A DNA stretch of 64,000 nucleotides, taken from contig OX352761.1 in the NCBI GenBank assembly GCA_947095585.1, forward strand, positions 63,316,882 to 63,380,881. The letters run 5' to 3'. A model generated the notes under the pieces. It searched no databases, was not told the DNA's origin, and saw only the letters and a program-made list of their open reading frames with translations. Origin of the DNA: Nephrocerus scutellatus. Its lineage: Eukaryota > Arthropoda > Insecta > Diptera > Pipunculidae. A program made the position numbers and the translations under genes. This document shows positions 43,720 through 54,954 of this stretch, in pieces (positions within the stretch are counted from its first letter, which is position 1; the number at the start of each line of letters is the position of its first letter).

Positions 43720-44640
43720 GCGTTTTTTGATGTGATGTGTAGTTTCAGAGTGGATCTCAGCAACATACGTGAGCTGAGATCGATTTTTTTTTTCGCTGTG
43801 TACGCTCATGCAAATACCAACAGTCCAGCAATTCTGGCACTGAGTGAAATTCAGATATTTGAGAATTCCGATAACTCAAAATTAAACCTACCTGGTTTAA
43901 ACTTAGTGCCATTATTTTTCCCTCAACGCGTACTCGCAAATTATGTCCGTAGTGATGTTGCGTTTAAACTGTTGCCTCAATTCAGCCAATGTTCCAATCC
44001 GGAATTCAATTTCATTGGGCTGAGAGTGAAGATACACTGCGTAATATTTACCACTGCTTAATATATAGAAGCCCAACGTTAGACAATGTTTCAACTCTTA
44101 ATGAGTTTGAAACACTGTTTGATTCAATTGCAAGAATTGTCACAAATGATCGTTACACTGAAATCGTTATTGCGGGCGATTTTAATGTACACAATTACTA
44201 GATTGTAAATGAGCCTACAAGAATAGCTGACATTGCAAATCATTCCGCGAACACCCTTGACTTTGTCCTTACTCTCGTCCTGATAAACTACTCCGTCTTA
44301 TCGCTTCTAGGCTCATCATACCATTGTGTAGTATCAGCTAATTTCTCGCACCACGCAGTTAGAAAAAACTCCCAAAAAGCAGTATGGCAATACGAGAAAC
44401 CGGCCGGAAGAGACGGCCTTAACAACTTCTTTTGGAGTATGAACTGGTCGCTATTGTTTCGTGATAGCAACGTGGATACCGCCGCTGATGCAATCACAAA
44501 CATCATCCTTATTTGTATAAGAGACTTTATCCTCTTCAGGAATAAGTCTGTCCAACTAAAGGAGGATGGATGGTATGGCGAGCTGTAAGGAGGCTTCTAG
44601 GAATAGAGAGGTATGAAAAATATACTACAATGTAGCAAAG
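43720..44640 (+). pseudogene. CR1/L2-like LINE endonuclease fragment 1, unit 1
   Basis: Degenerate endonuclease: FRVDLSNIRELRS, AILALSEIQIFENSD, LVPLFFPQRVLANYVRSDVA, YRSPTLDNVSTLNEFE and IVIAGDFNVHNY, then a stop and LVNEPTRIADIANHS-type text. Its 5' edge adjoins the copia insertion site. Frameshifts occur near 44050 and 44200. Confidence 0.7.
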
Positions 44641-45022
44641 GTGGTAAAATTTTGGTCATTCGTGAAAAGAATCAAAAATACAGCCTCGTCGTCGATTCCA
44701 ACACTCATTTATAATGACATTTCAGTTGCCAACTCTCAAGACAAAGCCAATCTGTTTGCTGCGCATTTTGCAGCTAGCTCCACGCTTCCAGATTGTGCAT
44801 TAATGCCGCCTGCACCTCCGAGTATTGAAGACTCTATGGGACAGAGTCTAGCAGTTGCTAGAGTTTTAAACGATCTCAACACTCACAAAATTGCTGGGCC
44901 AGATGGTATTTCCGCATTAGCCGTGAAGAGGTATTCTTCCAAGGCATTATCATTGTGGTGTAAGCTTTTCCATCTATCCTTTTCTTCTAAACTTTTCTCT
45001 TGCTGGCCACTCTTAAAGGCAT
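44641..45022 (+). pseudogene. CR1/L2-like LINE, linker and start of RT, unit 1
   Basis: The open stretch reads VKFWSFVKRIKNTASSSIPT, ANSQDKANLFAAHFAASST, LNDLNTHKIAGPDGISALAV and LCKLFHLSFSSKLF. These are the region before RT motif 1 and the GPDGI motif itself. It stops at 45022, where a second endonuclease fragment begins. Confidence 0.75.
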
Positions 45023-45099
45023 AACACTTGCAACAGTTTGTTGTAGTGCTGTCATTGTCGCCGCATCGCGGTTCATTTCGTCTGTATCGTAGAGGACAT

Positions 45100-45600
45100 A
45101 CTCCTATTCGACTGATGTTCGGATTCAGGGTTGATGTGTGCAACATTCGTGGGTTCAGATCGAATCTCTCGGCCACGTGCTATTCTGGCACTAACAGAAA
45201 CCCAGGTTAGTGCTGATTAGGACTTTTCGGATTTCAGTTGGCCTGGTTACAACTTGGTGCCAGTATTTTTCCCCCACCGCTGTTTCGCCAATTATGTACG
45301 TAGTGATGTAGCTCATACATTGTTCCAACGCGGAATTAAATTTCCATTGGCTCAAAGTCAAAGTGCGTAAGCATGATATTCACTACTGCTTCATATACAG
45401 AAGTCCTAATTTAGACAGTGTCTCAACTTGTAGTGAGTTAGATGCACTGTCTGACTTTATAACTAGAATTTTATCGCTTGATCCATTTTCTGAAATCGTC
45501 ATTGCGGGTGATTTCAATACACACTACTCTAGTTGGCTTCGCCATTCAGGCTTAACAACACCACAAGGAAAGGATGTTTAGTTATTTGATAATTTTAACA
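45100..45600 (+). pseudogene. CR1/L2-like LINE endonuclease fragment 2, unit 1
   Basis: A second start of the same type of endonuclease: FGFRVDVCNIRGFRSNL, AILALTETQVSAD, LVPVFFPHRCFANYVRSDVA, YRSPNLDSVSTCSELD, EIVIAGDFNTHYSSWLRHSG. It lies directly behind fragment 1, so two truncated LINE copies are joined head-to-tail. Confidence 0.75.
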
Positions 45601-45656
45601 TTGTAACTTCCCCCCACCCGTGGTAAGGGGTTACAAACCATTAACATTATATTCTC

Positions 45657-47510
45657 TTTTTTTTTTTTTTTTTAATATAGAGACTTATTGCCAAGGGAGG
45701 ACTCCCTGAATGACTTGCGCCAAGGCAATAAGTTGGGCTAAGCCCTTTATTAAAATTCAAAATAAAATAAAAATCGAAGGAATGTGATTTACAATATATC
45801 ACATTCCTCACGTTTGTAGCCGGTTTCAATTTATTTTCTCAGAATTCTCTCTGATTCATTGAAAAAGCAATGCGAAAAAACGAACACGAAACTAAAACGA
45901 CGCGAGTCCAAATGCTTTCATCAATGCATCATGGTCAGGGAAAACTACAAAAAACCTTGACCAAAAAAATATTACAAATAATAAAAATAATGTAAAAAAT
46001 ACTGATAAACAATTTTTTTTTTTATATATTAATAAACAACTTATGAATACATTATCCATCATCCTTCAAGAAGTTGTTAACGGCTAATTTGAATGCCTGC
46101 AATGCAGATTATAAGATTCGGGAAACACGTGCTCGACCAATTGATTCCACACCGAAGAGACTCTCGGAAATGTTACTGACAAAAAGGCCTGGAACTAGAG
46201 AACGGGTTTCTAAAGAACATCTACCGTTGTAAAATTTGTAGAAAACAGATAATGCTCCTATATTTCGTCTGTGCTCCACAGTATCAAGAGACGAAGTAAT
46301 GGTTACATCGTTTATCAAACGGATAACTCTATTCTGAATTCCATCAAGATAAACTTATTGCGATCTCGGAGCCCCACCCCACACATATGAATTAAATTCT
46401 AAAATTGGTCTAACATAAGATTTATGTAATCTTAATACTTCAGACGGAGTGAAGTAGAAGTTACAACGTCTTATGAAGCCCAAACATTGGCTAGCTCTTT
46501 TTAAAATTTCATAAATATGTTCCTTCCAGGAAAGATCACTTGATACTTTTAAACCTAACAACTAGTGAATCTGATCTCGCAATAGGGGCAGCATTAATAA
46601 CAGGTGAAACGTAATGTTGATTTGTCTTTTGAGAAAAAAGACAAGACTGGGTTTTTTTTGGGTTAAATTCTACTCTATTAGAAATGCCCCAATCGAGAAT
46701 GACTTGAATATTCGACAGAATAGTCAATTTCATTAATTCACGCGAACCATTCAATCGAGAATTGCATTCTTAATGACTGACAAACTCAATGGAAGCCGAT
46801 AGTGTTGTATCATCAGCAAATGAATGGATATTACAGGTTGTAGAAGACAACAGGTCGTTGATATATATCAAGAAGAGCGTGGGCGACAAGGATGGCCCTT
46901 GGGGCACGCCAGCATTGATCCCATGTGAAGCTGAAGATATACCATTTAATACAACTTTTATTTTACGGTTCCATAAATAATTCTCAATCCATGTAATGAG
47001 AGAGGAGTGTAAGTTCAGTGCACGAATCTTATTAATAAGACAATCATGCCAAACTCTATCAAAAGCTTTAGAAATATCTAAGGAAACAACGCTTGATTCA
47101 CCTAGGTTTTCAATGCTTTGCTCCAAACAATGAGTCATGCACGTCATTAGTTCACCTGAAGAGTGATTTTTACGAAATCCATACTGCACATCGGATAAAA
47201 GAACATTCGAATCCAGATAGTTCATTAGTCTAAAATTAACGAAAGATTACATTACCTTAGATAGAACCGACAACAAAGCAATTGGACGGTAGTTCGTAGG
47301 TGCCGATTTATCACCTTTTTTCGGAACGGGTTGAATATTTGCTATTTTCCAAATTGATGGAAAAACACTTGACTTCAATGAGAGATGAAACAATTTGCTA
47401 AGCGGTTTTGCCAAAGTATGATGACATCTTTTCAATACTAATGGCGGAATACCGTCGGGGCCAGTCGCTTGTAGCTCAATTCCCCACCCGAGGTCGGGGC
47501 TACAAACCAC
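45657..47510 (-). mobile_element. CR1/L2-like LINE 3' part, minus strand, unit 1
   Basis: A 5'-truncated copy with poly-T (poly-A tail on the minus strand) at 45657-45674 and the same 3' hairpin as 25597-25638. RT: ATGPDGIPPLVLKRC, WKIANIQPVPKKGDKSAPTN, YGFRKNHSSGELM, VVSLDISKAFDRVWHD, INAGVPQGPSLSPTLFLIY, HSFADDTTLS (FADD 46809-46820), then LKVSSDLSWKEHIYEILKRA and RRNIGALSVFYKFYNGRCS. Four frames are needed. It has the best-preserved RT of this family in the window. Confidence 0.85.
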
Positions 47511-47839
47511 TACCGTAGTTCCACTTATAGCTTGGTAGATGTTCTACCTCTCCACAGTTGTTGGACAGGGTAAATTGATAGTAATAAGCCCCATCCCACA
47601 TAACGTACCATGCGAATGTCAAGACCAACTCCCATTATAACTCGTGAGTCCGTAGAAAATTAATTGTATTTTGATATAAAGTTTATTATTGTAATTACTT
47701 TCGATTTAATAAATGATTTGTTTTTGTAATAAAAATTTGTTGATATAATTGAAAATTTTCTGTAACGAACCACTGGATCCGCTGTGCTTACCTCAGCCGC
47801 AAGAAACTTCGTTACACCGTAACGCTTGTTGCTTAATGG
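47480..47839. other. Unassigned segment, possibly a short repeat, unit 1
   Basis: 'ttccccacccgaggtcgggg' at 47480 resembles 45603-45620 (ttccccccacccgtggtaag) at the other end of the LINE, suggesting a duplicated target or shared host repeat. No coding potential. Confidence 0.4.
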
Positions 47840-48165
47840 GTCTTAATAGGTCGGAAAGAGATGATGAAGGCTGTTTTCCAATTCCTTGGGACGACTCCAG
47901 AAGAATAACAGAAATGGAAAAGTCTGCGAAGTGGTAATGCCAACGTTGAAGAACTCCTCTGCAAAACTATTGTGGGAATGCCATCAGGCCCAGCAGATTT
48001 ATGAATGTTGAGATCACTCTAGCCACTTAACGAGTACGAAAGTAAATCTGTCCCATAGAGTATTTGACTCTTGCAGGTACAGGCGGCGACAACGTGCTAT
48101 CTGGTAGCGTGGAGCTAGCTTGTCTATATAGCTGACAGTTGAGATGTCATTGTGAATGAGCATTG
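47840..48165 (-). pseudogene. LINE RT fragment (GPDGIP region), unit 1
   Basis: The minus strand reads HKSAGPDGIPTIVLQRSSST, then LPLRRLFHFCYSSG and VVPRNWKTAFI in one pieced frame. This is RT motif 0-1 of a Jockey/CR1-type LINE distinct from the main family. Truncated at both ends. Confidence 0.6.
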
Positions 48166-48179
48166 TAGTTGAAGACCAG

Positions 48180-48458
48180 GCAGTATTTTAAAACGTTTTT
48201 ATTAGCTCGCTTTCGTGTATGTCTCAATTTCCCTGTTTTCTTTCTCACCAGTACTATTGGCGCGGTATGGGGACTGTGTGATGGTTCGATACATCCCTTT
48301 TGGAGTAGTTTGCTTTTTTCCTTGTTGATGACTTCCTGCATCGCGCGGTTCCGCGGGAAATAGTGCTGCTTGATTGGGCGGGTGTCGTGCATGACGATCT
48401 TATGCTCGGTTATGTTTGAGACCATAGGCAATCGTTCGAACTTTTTGAACTCTCCCTT
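48180..48458 (-). pseudogene. Ty3/gypsy RT N-terminal fragment, unit 1
   Basis: The minus strand reads ITEHKIVMHDTRPIKQHYFP, EVINKEKSKLLQKGCIEPS and SPHTAPIVLVRKKTGKLR, the start of gypsy RT. Cut on the right by the duplication junction, and on the left by 'attttaaaacgtttttatta', an end also seen at 38471. Confidence 0.8.
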
Positions 48459-49001
48459 TTTTATTATTTAATTATAATGCTACCGAACTCTTTTGTATTG
48501 TAAGTACATATAAAAGTTTATGGGCTCAGATATACAATAAACGAATGTATAAGAGTAGAAAAAAAATTTTCGAAACATTTAAATTCATATATGTTTTCCA
48601 CAAATTTTCAATAATGATTATGGTCTAGTTTTGACCACCGGGCGAACACTAGTTATTTTTAAAAAGAAACCAAATGTTATTCAAACCTTGCACATTTTAT
48701 ATTTCCGATTAGAGAATTTACACAAAAAAATTTAATTTTTATGGGTTGTTTTATTACGAATTCCTTTTTTCTATATTGGATTGACTATTTATTTGTATTT
48801 CAGTTTGCGTTTGACTTGCAAAGCTATCCCGGATTTCCTTATTTATTTTTATAGTTTGATTTTACTTTGGAATTTCATGGTTGTTATCTTGTTACAGCAT
48901 TACATTGAGAAGTTTTGACTATTTCTCGAATTGTTTTTTTTAAAGTTTTTTGATTGTGGATGTTGCCGTTGGTGTTTGTACACTCTCCTATGGAACTCAA
49001 T

Positions 49002-49125
49002 GTACTCAATTCTATAATCAATTCGGACAACTTGTGGTGAAACTGTACGAGACGAGCTGTAGGGTCTTTGACATCAAAATGCCCTTTAACGGCTTGTGAT
49101 CAGTGTAAACCGTAAATTGTCGCCC
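49002..49125 (-). pseudogene. Ty3/gypsy RNase H fragment, unit 2
   Basis: Same as 39425-39547, with the TDHKPL motif. The sequence just left of it is about 37 bp shorter than in unit 1. Confidence 0.7.
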
Positions 49126-49820
49126 TTATGAGTTATCTCCTAATAGCCGTAGCGCACGGTTGTTCTCCACACGAGTTCGCGCATTATTGAGCAGAAAAAA
49201 AATCAATAAATAAAAACGTGTTGTGTTTGCGCAGAAGCAAAAATAAAGTGCATAACAACGGTTCGCGCGGTCGCCGTTGGTATAGTGCGAAATGCAGTGT
49301 GTGGCCTCCCTCTACACCTATCCCACCCGTGCAGTTAAAGAAATTGTTTGGTAAATGATAATTGTCGTATGTTTATGCATGTGGCAGTTAACAATGAAGT
49401 GAAGACTCTGAGTGTTATACTTTGCTGGTGATTTGACTCATATTGTCGTAAAGGTATAACACTGGCGGCAATATGTTTTGAAAATCTATAGAAACAACAC
49501 GATGAGAAACACGTCTTTATTAGATAGTAATTCAAACAGAATAGGAAGTTATATTATGACAGATAAAACTTAAGTCAATAAAAGACATTTCATTATATAA
49601 GGGTCAGGTTACAATAGGTACACTAATATTCCTCCTTAACCTGAGAATTATAATTGAATACCCATTGCCTCTCTGAATGATCCCAATTTTATCTTGTCCA
49701 ATGGTTTCGTGAGAGCATCAGCGGGTGAGTGTGTCTTGCACGAAATGATGGCGAATATCAATGTGTTTCGTCCTGGGATGAAATCCACCATTTAATACAA
49801 TTGCTATGGCGCTTTGATTA

Positions 49821-50576
49821 TCACAACAAATTTGCATTTGTATGTTTTCTTTGAAGCTGGTTTTTGAGTCCATTCCAACAGAGGCATTCTTGAACAGTGG
49901 CGGAAAGAGCTATATACTCTGCTTCACAAGATGATAGTGCAACAGTTTGTTGCCTTTTGGAACACCATGATATGGCTCCTCCTTGAGCTATAAATATGAA
50001 TCCTGTTGTTGACTTTCGATCATCAGCTTTTGCTGCTAACGATGAGATCATTATCAGTTTTCTTAAATTGCAGCTTAAATGACGATGTTCCGCGTAAGTA
50101 TCGTAGTAAATGCTTTACCGCAAGCCAATGACGTGGTCCAGGATTCGAATTGATACGGCTAAGAAAGTTTACTGCGAAACAAATGTCCGGGCGGGTACAC
50201 TGAGTTAAATACATTAGACAACCAATCGCTTCCTGATACGGAATCTTCCGCATTTGCTCGATGTCATCGACCTTAGTAGGACAGTCTTCTTGTGACAATT
50301 TTTCACTTGCATTCATTGGTGTCTTCAAAAGTTTTGCGTCCTTCATTCCGAATTTATCGAGAATTTTCTCAATGTACTGCTCTTGATCTAGTTCAATTCT
50401 ACTCGTATCTTGTCGTTGAGTTATGCGCATTCCAAGAATTTGTGTAGCGTCACCATTTCTTTCATGTGAAATTGCTCAGGTAGTTTGCTTTTGATTTTCT
50501 TCAACGAGTTCCCATTGTTGAAAAATAGCAAGATATCGTCAACATATACGACATATACTAGAAGGATTTGTTCAAT
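49821..50576 (-). pseudogene. Copia RT C-half and RNase H, unit 2
   Basis: As in unit 1. An extra small deletion (caccatttct versus caccaagttctt, near 50452) shifts the frame between the YVDD segment and HMKELGDA-type region, so unit 2 is further decayed. Confidence 0.85.
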
Positions 50577-51746
50577 TCAATTCAAATGTGAAGACGAGGG
50601 AAAATCACCGGGTTCAATAAAAAAATCATTGTACTTGCCTGGTATTTGGCGCTCCCTCCTACTACGCCTTAATACTTGCGGCTGCAGTGAGTTAGAGTTT
50701 GATTTCTGAGGGAGCGCAGTAGAATTTGATGGTATCACATTCGAGGTTACTGCGTCGTTCTCCATATCATCGGCATCTTCGTACAAACTGCTATTCATAG
50801 ATGTCATCTTTGGTTTTTTTTGAGAGTCCAGTTGAATTATTAGGTGCTGTGATCCTTCAGTTGAATTCTTCTGCAACGGACGTTGCAAAGTTTCAAAGGA
50901 ATCTTCGTCGATGAAGGACACATTACGGCTTTTAAAGATAGATCTCTTTTTGGGATCGTATAAACGATAGCCTTTGGTGTGTTCATCAAAACCTGTCTTG
51001 ATGCATTCATGTGCTTTCGTGTCCCATTTCTTTCGATTCGCCTTCGGGACATGCGCCACTGCTAGTATTCCAAACACTTTAAAGTGCGCCAGATGTGGCT
51101 TCTTTCTTGTACATGCTTCCACAGGTGTCATGCCTGTACCTTGTGATCGGGAACGGTTCAGCAGATATACCGAATATGCGACTGCTTCAGCCCAAAACTC
51201 TTTTGACAAGTTGGCATCGGCAAGCATGCATCTTGCCTTCTCAACTATTGAACGGTTGCTTCTTTCGGCAAGTCCATTTTGTTCGGGTGTGTACACATTT
51301 GTAGTCTGATGATGAATGCCGTTCTTTCGTATAATTTCTTGGAATTTTTGGTTCTAGAATTCCTTGCCGTTGTCCGTACGGAGTGCTTTTAATTTCTGAC
51401 TGCTTTGTCTTTCATCATAATTAAGAAAATTTTTAAAGCATTGTGATACTTCCCAATCGGATTTTGTGTGTAGGAAAAACACAAATATTTTTCGCGATTT
51501 ATCATCGATAAATATTAGAAAATATCGGCTGCCACCAAGCGATTTATTTTCCATTGGCCCACAAATGTCCGAATGTACTACCTCCAGCAATTGGTCGGCC
51601 CTGCTGCCACACTTGTTAAATGGAAGCCTTATTTGTTTTCCAATAGGACAAATTTTGCAGTCTTTATTGATGCTTTGTGTAAAGTTGATTCCGGTTGCCA
51701 GGCTTCCTTTGAGTATATTCCAACTTCTATGGTTGATATGACCCAT
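50577..51746 (-). pseudogene. Copia integrase, unit 2
   Basis: As in unit 1, with the same stop after DNGKEF. Small changes include ARCMLAD for ARYMLAD and QKSNSNS for HKSNSNS. Confidence 0.85.
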
Positions 51747-51879
51747 TCGTCTGTGCCAAAGTTCCCGACTACCTATCGCTCCACACGCAAATGCTTGCTT
51801 GGAAGCGTTGAATCTAGTTTAAATAAATCATTAGTATATGAACAAGTGGCGATTATCTCCTGATTTGGATTCAAAACCT

Positions 51880-52380
51880 TTACACCTCTGTTGTTGAAAA
51901 CAGAAAAAGATTCGTTGACAACGCAGGGATGTACTTTACATTAGTCATTTCGATTTGTGAAGTACTGCAAACTGGTTTCAATGTGGAGTTTCCACAGCCT
52001 CTTACCTGCATTACGCCATTGTTTGCTGCAACAACTGTGCTAGAGTCTGCTTTTATACTATTTAACATCTTTTTATTGAAAACCATATGAGATGTGGCAC
52101 CGGAGTCAAAGTACCAATCGTTTTGGTCTGTAACACCGATTGTTGATAATACGGTACTAAATGCTTTTGATTTCTTGTCATCTTTTCCTGCACTTTGCGT
52201 TTTTGATCGACAATTTCTTGCAATGTGACCAAATTTTTGACATTTCCTGCATCGCGGTCCTTTTGGGTGTTCATTTACTTCACGTTCAAAATGTTTTTTT
52301 GCGATTGTTTGAGTAGAATGCCGTCGAGTTATCCTCACCAGGTCGCAATTCTTGCAATAACTTTGTTTTAATTGCGTCAC
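51880..52380 (-). pseudogene. Copia zinc knuckle and protease, unit 2
   Basis: Identical in translation to 42397-42897: CCHC knuckle and DSGATSH active site. Confidence 0.85.
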
Positions 52381-52497
52381 CTGTAATTTTTGTACCGGAA
52401 TTTTCCAGCGCCATTATCATCGGGCGGTATTCTTATGGTAGACTGGCCAACAAAAGCGTTCCAATCCATTCGTCATCGATTTCGAAACCTATTCCGT

Positions 52498-52887
52498 TTA
52501 AAGACTGTGCTGTGTCGAAAAAATTTCGTTGACATATTTATCCATTGAGCCGCAATTCGACAGCGATGTGTTTATTAATTTTCGCAGTAGGCCCACTCTA
52601 CGGGTTAGTCCGTTGTCTTCGTAGGCGTCTGTTAGATTTTTCCACAACTGTTTTGCGGTCTTTGCGTTTTGGATGTGTATGTAGCACACCAGATCGATGA
52701 CCAGCGTAAGCTTGCTTCCGGTTTTTCGATCTTTATCGACATCCATTGAAGCTTTTGGAGTTCCATCTGGATTTGTGTCGTATTCGATTGTCGTGATCCA
52801 TAAATCGTCAAGAAATGCCTGGGCAGCGATTTTCCACGTTGGGTAGTTGTCGCGACCAAGTAGTTTCTCAATCGTAAGGCCGTTCAT
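52498..52887 (-). pseudogene. Copia Gag, unit 2
   Basis: As in unit 1, with one visible change near the end (DKYVNEIF for DKYVKEIF). Same premature end. Confidence 0.85.
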
Positions 52888-53221
52888 TTTTTTTTATATT
52901 TGAATTATAACTAACGTGATTAATTAAAAGGTTTTAAATTTACCATTAGTTTAATAAAACGTAAAAGAAATTTCACGTGGCCTGGGCCCATAACCTATAG
53001 AAACAACACGATGAGAAACACGTCTTTATTAGATAGTAATTCAAACAGAAGAGGAAGTTATATTATGACAGATAAAACTTAAGTCAATAAAAGACGTTTC
53101 ATTATTTAAGGGCCAGGTTACAATAGGTACACTAATAAAATCCACTGTGAGTCATTCTCTCCTCAGTCTGGCTTAAAGGGGTAAATTTTGTTTTGTGTGG
53201 CTGCGTTTTTTGATGTGATGT

Positions 53222-54320
53222 GTAGTTTCAGAGTGGATCTCAGCAACATACGTGAGCTGAGATCGATTTTTTTTTTTTCGCTGTGTACGCTCATGCAAAT
53301 ACCAACAGTCCAGCAATTCTGGCACTGAGTGAAATTCAGATATTTGAGAATTCCGATAACTCAAAATTAAACCTACCTGGTTTAAACTTAGTGCCATTAT
53401 TTTTCCCTCAACGCGTACTCGCAAATTATGTCCGTACTGATGTTGCGTTTAAACTGTTGCCTCAATTCAGCCAATGTTCCAATCCGGAATTCAATTTCAT
53501 TGGGCTGAGAGTGAAGGTACACTGCGTAATATTTACCACTGCTTAATATATAGAAGCCCAACGTTAGACAATGTTTCAACTCTTAATGAGTTTGAAACAC
53601 TGTTTGATTCAATTGCAAGAATTGTCACAAATGATCGTTACACTGAAATCGTTATTGCGGGCGATTTTAATGTACACAATTACTAGATTGTAAATGAGCC
53701 TACAAGAATAGCTGACATTGCAAATCATTCCGCGAACACCCTTGACTTTGTCCTTACTCTCGTCCTGATAAACTACTCCGTCTTATCGCTTCTAGGCTCA
53801 TCATACCATTGTGTAGTATCAGCTAATTTCTCGCACCACGCAGTTAGAAAAAACTCCCAAAAAGCAGATGGTATGGCGAGCTGTAAGGAGGCTTATAGGA
53901 ATAGAGAGGTATGAAAAATATACTACAATGTAGCAAAGGTGGTAAAATTTTGGTCATTCGTGAAAAGAATCAAAAATACAGCCTCGTCGTCGATTCCAAC
54001 ACTCATTTATAATGACATTTCAGTTGCCAACTCTCAAGACAAAGCCAATCTGTTTGCTGCGCATTTTGCAGCTAGCTCCACGCTTCCAGATTGTGCATTA
54101 ATGCCGCCTGCACCTCCGAGTATTGAAGACTCTATGGGACAGAGTCTAGCAGTTGCTAGAGTTTTAAACGATCTCAACACTCACAAAATTGCTGGGCCAG
54201 ATGGTATTTCCGCATTAGCCGTGAAGAGGTATTCTTCCAAGGCATTATCATTGTGTAAGATTTTCCATCTATCCTTTTCTTCTAAACTTTTCTCTTGCTG
54301 GCCACTCTTAAAGGCATAAC
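53222..54320 (+). pseudogene. CR1/L2-like endonuclease fragment 1 and RT start, unit 2
   Basis: Duplicate of 43720-45022. About 186 bp between 'aaaaagcag' and 'atggtatggcgagc' (near 53867) are missing relative to unit 1. GDFNVHNY and AGPDGISALAV are retained. Confidence 0.7.
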
Positions 54321-54399
54321 ACTTGCAACAGTTTGTTTGAGTGCTGTCATTGTCGCCGCATCGCGGTTCATTTCGTCTGTATCGTAGAGGACATACTCC

Positions 54400-54900
54400 T
54401 ATTCGACCGATGTTCGGATTCAGGGTTGATGTGTGCAACATTCGTGGGTTCAGATCGAATCTCTCGGCCACGTGCTATTCTGGCACTAACAGAAACCCAG
54501 GTTAGTGCTGATTACGACTTTTCGGATTTCAGTTGGCCTGGTTACAACTTGGTGCCAGTATTTTTCCCTCACCGCTGTTTCGCCAATTATGTACGTAGTG
54601 ATGTAGCTCATACATTGTTCCAACGCGGAATTAAATTTCCATTGGCTCAAAGTCAAAGTGCGTAAGCATGATATTCACTACTGCTTCATATACAGAAGTC
54701 CTAATTTAGACAGTGTCTCAACTTGTAGTGAGTTAGATGCACTGTCTGACTTTATAACTAGAATTTTATCGCTTGATCCATTTTCTGAAATCGTCATTGC
54801 GGGTGATTTCAATACACACTACTCTAGTTGGCTTCGCCATTCAGGCTTAACAACACCACAAGGAAAGGATGTTTAGTTATTTGATAATTTTAACATTGTA
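54400..54900 (+). pseudogene. CR1/L2-like endonuclease fragment 2, unit 2
   Basis: Duplicate of 45100-45600. The frame 54333-54665 is open further than in unit 1 (unit 1 has a stop where unit 2 reads SADYDFSDF). GDFNTHYSSW is retained. Confidence 0.75.
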
Positions 54901-54954
54901 ACTTCCCCCCACCCGTGGTAAGGGGTTACAAACCATTAACATTATATTCTCTTT

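Larger units (their letters stand above)
38845..48458. repeat. Tandem segmental duplication, unit 1 (about 9.6 kb)
   Basis: Colinear and nearly identical with 48459-57756. It starts in a T-run near 38845 inside the Helitron candidate and ends near 48458 inside a gypsy RT. The junction 'ctctccctt|ttttattatttaatta' joins the two through a short T-rich microhomology. Unit 1 keeps about 37 bp near 39400, a 92-bp repeat near 39660 and about 186 bp near 44385 that unit 2 lacks. Confidence 0.9.
49487..53137 (-). mobile_element. Ty1/copia element, unit 2
   Basis: Duplicate of 40005-43654. LTRs are 49487-49628 and 52996-53137, with the same AAATC flanks at 49482-49486 and 53138-53142 and the same surroundings, so it arose by DNA duplication. 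The RT deletion and integrase stop are shared. YVDD is at 50535-50546. Confidence 0.9.

Noticed and set aside
45657..45674. Poly-T tract as a terminator
   Set aside because: It is the poly-A tail of the minus-strand LINE, repeated in unit 2 with a different length.
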